Source: Micavibrio aeruginosavorus
Lineage (GTDB): Bacteria; Pseudomonadota; Alphaproteobacteria; Micavibrionales; Micavibrionaceae
Length of the DNA stretch: 10,647 nt
NCBI GenBank assembly: GCA_003241285.1
Contig: QFOT01000067.1
Span: 1 to 10,647, forward strand
Reading direction: 5' to 3'
In this document: piece after piece, positions 7,278 through 10,647 of the stretch
Layout: each line of letters begins with the position of its first letter
Position numbering within the stretch: position 1 is the first letter of the stretch
Notes under the pieces: generated by a model
What the model saw: only the letters and a program-made list of their open reading frames with translations
What the model was told of the DNA's origin: nothing
The model's database searches: none
Translations under genes and position numbers: made by a program

Positions 7278-7281
7278 TCCT
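7278..7281 (-). promoter_or_regulatory. ribosome binding site of the 223-residue gene, overlapping the SPOR stop codon
   Basis: On the minus strand the SPOR stop TAG runs into GAAAA, creating TAGGA seven bases before the ATG at 7270. Ribosomes ending the SPOR gene finish on the initiation site of the next gene, which favours coupled translation. Confidence 0.6.
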
Positions 7282-8188
7282 ATTTTGCGATAATACAGGA
7301 ACCGCCACGTCCTTTAATGGCGGTACAGGTTTTTGTGGCATTGGCAGCAGAAAGTGGCCCCGCCTGAATTCTGTAGAAAATTCCTTTCGGCCCAAGATCG
7401 GCTTTTTGTGTGCGCATGGAGAGAGCACCCAGTTCCGGATTTTTTGCCTTGAACTTCGCCCATTGGCTGGAGGCCTCGGCTTCGGATTTCACAGCCGCGA
7501 GCTGGATATAGGTCGAGCCGCCCGATGGCATCGGGGCCGCTTTGGATGTTTCCGTTTTAGGAACCGGCAACTCTTTCGGTTTGGAGTCGGCTTTGAGCGT
7601 ATCGATAATCGACGCTGTTTCTTTCGGCTCTTTTTTGATCGTTTCAACTTTCGCTGTTTCTACCTTTGCAACAGGCTGGGCAACAGGCTGGGCAACAGGC
7701 TCACTGAAAGTTTGGGGCGGCGCTGATAATTCTTCTTCTGCCGGTTCAGAGTCCAGTTTCAAATCATTGATATCAGTAATAGGTTCAGACTTGGAGATGA
7801 CTTTGGATACTACTTCCTGACGGGCGACGGAAGCTGCCGTATCGCTCTCGTCTTCCAACAGATTTTCGACCTTGTTTTCTTCCTGCTCACCTTTAAGCGT
7901 TTCGAATATCGTGCTGTCTTTATTTGGAACTTTCATGCCACCCGGATCTTCGGGCTTGATTTTATAGGGGGCAGAGTCAGCGCGAATAATCGGCACGGGC
8001 GCCATGTCGGCTTCATTTTCTTTTGATGGAATAGCGGCAGAGACAACAGCTATTATAATGCTGATCAGAACTAAAACGCCAATTACAATAAATATCCGGC
8101 GAAGCCCGGCAGGCAACTCTGTATTTCCCTTACGATTCAAGAGGCTATCCAAAAAACCTTCATCATCGAATTCATCACGTCTAGCCAT
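7280..8188 (-). CDS. single-pass membrane protein with C-terminal SPOR domain
   Basis: A 302-residue protein of FtsN-like layout. Residues 1-31 are a charged cytoplasmic stub, 32-53 one membrane helix (IFIVIGVLVLISIIIAVVS and flanks), about 54-222 a low-complexity periplasmic linker rich in Pro, Glu, Lys and Ser, and 223-302 a SPOR domain (TYIQLAAVKSEAEAS; FYRIQAGPLSAANA; two cysteines near the end at 288 and 298). SPOR domains bind denuded glycan strands at division septa. The linker holds three tandem PVAQ/K units. A SPOR gene at this site, near dgt and nagZ, is usual in alphaproteobacteria. It could function in division like FtsN, but FtsN identity cannot be shown from this sequence. A good ribosome site (8196-8202) supports the start. 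Confidence 0.9.
   Translation of the reverse strand: MARRDEFDDEGFLDSLLNRKGNTELPAGLRRIFIVIGVLVLISIIIAVVSAAIPSKENEADMAPVPIIRADSAPYKIKPEDPGGMKVPNKDSTIFETLKGEQEENKVENLLEDESDTAASVARQEVVSKVISKSEPITDINDLKLDSEPAEEELSAPPQTFSEPVAQPVAQPVAKVETAKVETIKKEPKETASIIDTLKADSKPKELPVPKTETSKAAPMPSGGSTYIQLAAVKSEAEASSQWAKFKAKNPELGALSMRTQKADLGPKGIFYRIQAGPLSAANATKTCTAIKGRGGSCIIAK
7669..7702 (-). repeat. 12-bp tandem repeat (about 2.8 copies) in the SPOR-protein linker
   Basis: The plus-strand unit CAACAGGCTGGG starts at 7669, 7681 and 7693, the last copy diverging after ten bases. On the minus strand it encodes PVAQ-PVAQ-PVAK. The copies are identical at the DNA level, pointing to recent duplication or slippage in a disordered linker. 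The 12-bp unit keeps the frame. Confidence 0.85.
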
Positions 8189-8195
8189 ATCAATA

Positions 8196-8202
8196 TCCTT
8201 CC
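8196..8202 (-). promoter_or_regulatory. ribosome binding site of the SPOR-domain gene
   Basis: GGAAGGA on the minus strand ends seven bases before the ATG at 8188. It is one of the better sites in this cluster and fixes the start. The 39-base gap from dgt holds no clear promoter or terminator. Confidence 0.7.
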
Positions 8203-8227
8203 AATGTGCTTTTACTCAAAGATCTAA

Positions 8228-9475
8228 CTATTTGAGATCCCAATATAAATCATATAAACGCTCATGCTCACGTATCGCATAGCGATCCGTCATACCCGCG
8301 ATGTAATCGCAGACAATTCTGGCCCGCGCCTTATCATTTGTCAGCCCGCCCGCCTCTTCGACGCGACGTTGCCAATGGTCGGGCATCAATGTGTATTTAT
8401 TCGTGAAGGAAGTGAACAGGTCGGGAATTATCCGCTCGACCTTCGCCCAGATACGCTGCAATGAATAATGGCGATACATGCGGGCATAGAGGAAAGACCG
8501 CAGCGCCTCGATATCATCAAACATCTTCGGTGAGAATGCCACCGTCTGGCGCGACGCCTGACGGACATCGTCCGGACTTGACGCCTTGATCTCTTTTAGG
8601 CGCTTTTGACTCTCTTCCAGAACATCCGTCACCATGGCACCAATCATATCGCGGATCATCTCAGCCACCAGAATAGTCGGCGTGATCCCCGGATAAGACT
8701 TTTTAACATTTTCAATAATGTTGCCAATAAATGGCATCTGGGCCAGTTCTTCCAGCGTAAAAAATCCAGCGCGAAGCCCGTCTTCTACATCGTGATTATT
8801 ATACGCGATATCGTCGGCAATTCCGGCGACCTGCGCCTCCACGGACGCATATTGGTCAAGCTTCAGATCAGTCTTCTTTGAAAGCTCAAAAAGAGTGACC
8901 GGCAGGACGGATAAATCAGGCTGCTGTTTTTTGCGCAGGCAGGGCCCGTTATGCTTGGCGACACCTTCCAGCGTTTCCCAGGTCAGATTTAAACCCTGAA
9001 AGCGCGGGTATTTATTTTCGAGCTGTACCAGAATCCGCAATGACTGATCGTTATGTTCAAACCCGCCGAGCGCATCCATGCATTTCTTAAGTGCTTCTTC
9101 GCCCATATGAGCGAACGGCGTATGGCCCAAATCATGCGATAACGCGATTCCTTCTGCCAGATCTTCATTGACCAAAAGCGCGCGCGCCAGCGTACGGGCA
9201 ATCTGGGATACTTCCAGCGTATGGGTCAGACGGGTCCGGTAATGATCGCCTTCGTGATAGACAAATACTTGGGTCTTATATTTCAGGCGGCGAAACGCGC
9301 TGGAGTGAATAATGCGGTCCCGGTCACGCTGGAATGGCGTGCGATGACGGCTTTCCTCTTCTTCGAAAAGACGGCCTTTCGACTGGTCCGGGCGGCAGGC
9401 ATAAGAAGCCAGCGGCAGGGCACAGTAATTATAGGCCAGTGTATTTTGATCGTCATTTGCGAGGGCTTGGGGCAT
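8228..9475 (-). CDS. dgt: deoxyguanosinetriphosphate triphosphohydrolase-like protein (HD-domain dNTPase)
   Basis: An HD-superfamily enzyme of the Dgt family, which hydrolyses dNTPs to deoxynucleosides and triphosphate and so shapes dNTP pools. Numbered from the start at 9475 (415 residues): RTPFQRDRDRIIHSSAFRRL (45-64) followed by KYKTQVF, HTLEVSQIARTLARAL (85-100) with His85, ALSHDLGHTPFAHMGE (111-126) with metal ligands His114-Asp115, FEHNDQSLRIL (139-149), and GIADDIAYNNHDVEDGLRAG (218-237) supplying the last metal-binding Asp. The open frame extends to 9538, but that extension would translate the terminator hairpin of the upstream gene and lacks family similarity, so the later ATG is chosen. 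No strong ribosome site precedes it. The usual alphaproteobacterial neighbour argS is absent between this gene and the SPOR gene. Confidence 0.93.
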   Translation of the reverse strand: MPQALANDDQNTLAYNYCALPLASYACRPDQSKGRLFEEEESRHRTPFQRDRDRIIHSSAFRRLKYKTQVFVYHEGDHYRTRLTHTLEVSQIARTLARALLVNEDLAEGIALSHDLGHTPFAHMGEEALKKCMDALGGFEHNDQSLRILVQLENKYPRFQGLNLTWETLEGVAKHNGPCLRKKQQPDLSVLPVTLFELSKKTDLKLDQYASVEAQVAGIADDIAYNNHDVEDGLRAGFFTLEELAQMPFIGNIIENVKKSYPGITPTILVAEMIRDMIGAMVTDVLEESQKRLKEIKASSPDDVRQASRQTVAFSPKMFDDIEALRSFLYARMYRHYSLQRIWAKVERIIPDLFTSFTNKYTLMPDHWQRRVEEAGGLTNDKARARIVCDYIAGMTDRYAIREHERLYDLYWDLK

Positions 9476-9496
9476 AGGGCGACAATAGACGGAATA

Positions 9497-9530
9497 GGAA
9501 AACCGGGCAAGGGATTCCTCCCTTACCCGG
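9497..9530 (-). terminator. intrinsic terminator downstream of the glutathione S-transferase gene
   Basis: Read on the minus strand, a 12-bp stem (CCGGGTAAGGGA with TCCCTTGCCCGG, one G-U pair) closes a GGAA tetraloop of the GNRA type and is followed directly by TTTTCC. It lies 17 bases after the transferase stop and 21 bases before the preferred dgt start. The T-run is short but the stem is very stable, so strong termination is expected. An attenuator controlling read-through into dgt is an alternative. Confidence 0.8.
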
Positions 9531-9546
9531 CCTAACATTAAATCCT

Positions 9547-10179
9547 TTAAGCCGCGGCCTTATAGGTAATTCCCTCATGTTCCAGAGCCATCTGGTAGGA
9601 TGGCCGCTGGCTGACTTCCGTAATTACGCGCTTGACATTTTTACCAAGCTTTAGCGGCTTGGAAATATCGGTCCAGTTGGCAAAAACCGTCATCAGGATA
9701 TCACCCGCCGTAATCTTGTCGCCAGCGAGATAAGCGTGAGTTTCCAGATGCTGATCGACCAGATCCCAAAGCTCTTGAATTTTATCACACGCCTCGTCGC
9801 AGATGATTTTTTTGGCTTTTTCATCGATAGCCGATTTTTTGGCAAAAAAGAACTTGCTGTAAGCCGGATGCATACTGGCATTCATAAACATCAGCGCCTG
9901 CAAAGCCAGCCCGCGCGAAACACCTTCCGCCGGTATAAGGTCGGATTTAAATTTCTCGCATAAATGGATAATAATCGCCGCCCCTTCATAAATCGGCATT
10001 CCATCCTCGATTAGGACCGGCACTTGCCCACGGGGAGAAATAGCCAGAAAAGCCGGATCGCGCTGCGCCCGTAAATTTACCTCATTGAGGTCGAAAGGCT
10101 GGTTTAATTCATGCAAAACCACGTGAACCGCCATGGAACAGGCGCCCGGAGAATAATAAAGCTGGTATTTTGACGACAT
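9547..10179 (-). CDS. glutathione S-transferase, beta-class-like
   Basis: A 210-residue cytosolic transferase expected to conjugate or exchange glutathione with electrophiles or disulfides. The N-terminal thioredoxin-like domain (1-80) has YYSPGACSMAVHVVLHE (8-24), with Cys14 at the place of the beta-class active cysteine (compare the PGACS motif of E. coli GstA), the cis-proline motif GQVPVL (51-56), and EGAAI (65-69), where many relatives have Glu-Ser for binding the glutathione gamma-glutamyl group. The helical C-terminal domain (about 88-205) carries TAGDILM, the N-capping-box helix. The substrate cannot be told. The gene has the strongest ribosome site in the window, is divergent from erpA, and ends at its own terminator, so it is probably monocistronic. 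Confidence 0.93.
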   Translation of the reverse strand: MSSKYQLYYSPGACSMAVHVVLHELNQPFDLNEVNLRAQRDPAFLAISPRGQVPVLIEDGMPIYEGAAIIIHLCEKFKSDLIPAEGVSRGLALQALMFMNASMHPAYSKFFFAKKSAIDEKAKKIICDEACDKIQELWDLVDQHLETHAYLAGDKITAGDILMTVFANWTDISKPLKLGKNVKRVITEVSQRPSYQMALEHEGITYKAAA

Positions 10180-10183
10180 AATG

Positions 10184-10189
10184 CCTCCT
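10184..10189 (-). promoter_or_regulatory. consensus ribosome binding site of the glutathione S-transferase gene
   Basis: AGGAGG on the minus strand (TAGGAGG including the next base) ends four bases before the ATG at 10179. It is a full Shine-Dalgarno match, stronger than any other in the window, suggesting high translation of this gene and confirming the start. Confidence 0.85.
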
Positions 10190-10190
10190 A

Positions 10191-10252
10191 AAACTGAAAT
10201 AAATAGAATATAAAAACTGGAATTTTAAATAGAGTGACCGATATAATAATCC
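10191..10252. promoter_or_regulatory. divergent intergenic region, likely promoters for the transferase gene and erpA
   Basis: This AT-rich stretch is the only divergent gap in the window and must hold the start of at least one transcript. For erpA, TATAAT lies at 10242-10247, only five bases before the ATG, with no convincing -35 box at the right spacing and no Shine-Dalgarno. On the minus strand a TATATT lies about 20 bases upstream of the transferase ribosome site, also without a good -35 box. Exact promoters cannot be assigned by eye. Confidence 0.4.
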
Positions 10253-10573
10253 ATGCCTGAACTTATCATTACACCAGCCGCCATTACACGCGTTCACAAA
10301 ATGCGTGAAATTAAAGGCAATCCTCTTCTTAACCTAAGACTAACGGTCGAAGGCGGCGGATGTTCCGGTTTCCAGTATATTTTCTCATGGGACGATAAAA
10401 TCGCCGAAGACGACAAAATCTTCGATCAGGCCATCGTCAGCGACGAAATCTCGCTTCCCCTGCTTGAAGGCTCGACTCTCGACTATGTCATCAACATGAT
10501 GGGCGAAGACTTTAAAGTAACGAACCCCAATGCCAAATCCGGCTGCGGCTGCGGGACATCGTTTGCAGTTTAA
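10253..10573 (+). CDS. erpA: iron-sulfur cluster insertion protein ErpA (A-type carrier, HesB/IscA family)
   Basis: A 106-residue A-type Fe-S carrier that accepts clusters from the assembly scaffold and delivers them to apo-enzymes in the cytoplasm. The three conserved cysteines are present: Cys37 in VEGGGCSGFQY (32-42), and Cys98 and Cys100 in NPNAKSGCGCGTSFAV (91-106). Length and C-terminus match ErpA/IscA. The ErpA name is preferred over IscA because of the NPNAKSGCGCGTSF ending and because an erpA homologue next to dgt is typical of alphaproteobacteria, with no isc or suf genes nearby; a paralogue cannot be fully excluded. It is the only rightward gene. No clear ribosome site precedes the ATG. 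Confidence 0.92.
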   Translation: MPELIITPAAITRVHKMREIKGNPLLNLRLTVEGGGCSGFQYIFSWDDKIAEDDKIFDQAIVSDEISLPLLEGSTLDYVINMMGEDFKVTNPNAKSGCGCGTSFAV

Positions 10574-10647
10574 GTCGGGCCAACGAGGCTTAGCCTTCTT
10601 GCAGGCTTAATCAGGTGGTTTCTATCGGGCCGGGCCACAGCCTTACC

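Noticed and set aside
8189..8227. TTGAGT followed by a TATTGA hexamer as a promoter for the SPOR gene
   Set aside because: Both boxes are poor matches and the second overlaps the ribosome site, so an independent promoter is not supported.
10570..10647. Open frame on the minus strand from the window edge, ending in TAA that overlaps the erpA stop (25 codons)
   Set aside because: Too short, rich in Arg and Pro without any recognisable motif, and likely a chance open frame in GC-rich sequence. A convergent gene end cannot be excluded without the flanking sequence.
10574..10647. Short inverted repeat AGCCT / AGGCT after erpA as a terminator
   Set aside because: Only five base pairs with a six-base loop and no T-run follow it. 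No support for an intrinsic terminator, and no other feature was seen in this tail.

Overview
The window looks like chromosomal DNA from an alphaproteobacterium of fairly balanced base composition. The order erpA / dgt / SPOR-domain gene / nagZ / scpA / scpB / tatA / tatB / tatC is a familiar alphaproteobacterial neighbourhood, and the DUF2336-type protein at the left end belongs to a family seen mostly in that class. The assignment rests on recall of gene order and protein families, with no database search. No insertion sequence, phage gene, CRISPR array, tRNA or rRNA was seen.

Layout, right to left: erpA (10253-10573) is the only rightward gene. All the others point left. A beta-class glutathione S-transferase gene (10179-9547) is divergent from erpA and ends at a strong intrinsic terminator (9530-9497). 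Then follow dgt (9475-8228), a membrane-anchored SPOR-domain gene (8188-7280), an unrecognised 223-residue gene (7270-6599), nagZ (6596-5610), scpA (5583-4726), scpB (4729-3788), tatA (3788-3585), tatB (3537-3208), tatC (3211-2441), zapE (2457-1336) and a DUF2336/HEAT-like gene (1321-74). A possible further gene starts at 40 and runs off the left edge. No intergenic gap exceeds about 75 bases. Several junctions overlap (ATGA at scpA/scpB and at tatB/tatC, TAATG at scpB/tatA, 17 bp at tatC/zapE), so dgt through the DUF2336 gene is probably one transcription unit or a chain of nested ones.

The contents are housekeeping with a cell-envelope and cell-cycle theme: dNTP control (Dgt), septal peptidoglycan binding (SPOR), cytoplasmic muropeptide recycling (NagZ), chromosome condensation and segregation (ScpAB with SMC), folded-protein export (TatABC) and division or membrane-protein quality control (ZapE). 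I do not see a new multi-gene system. The points most worth a second look are the acidic tail of ScpB, encoded by a trinucleotide tract that runs into tatA; a hairpin between tatA and tatB that could set subunit ratios; a perfect 18-bp palindrome between nagZ and scpA; the unknown gene coupled to nagZ; and the terminator that corrects the start of dgt.
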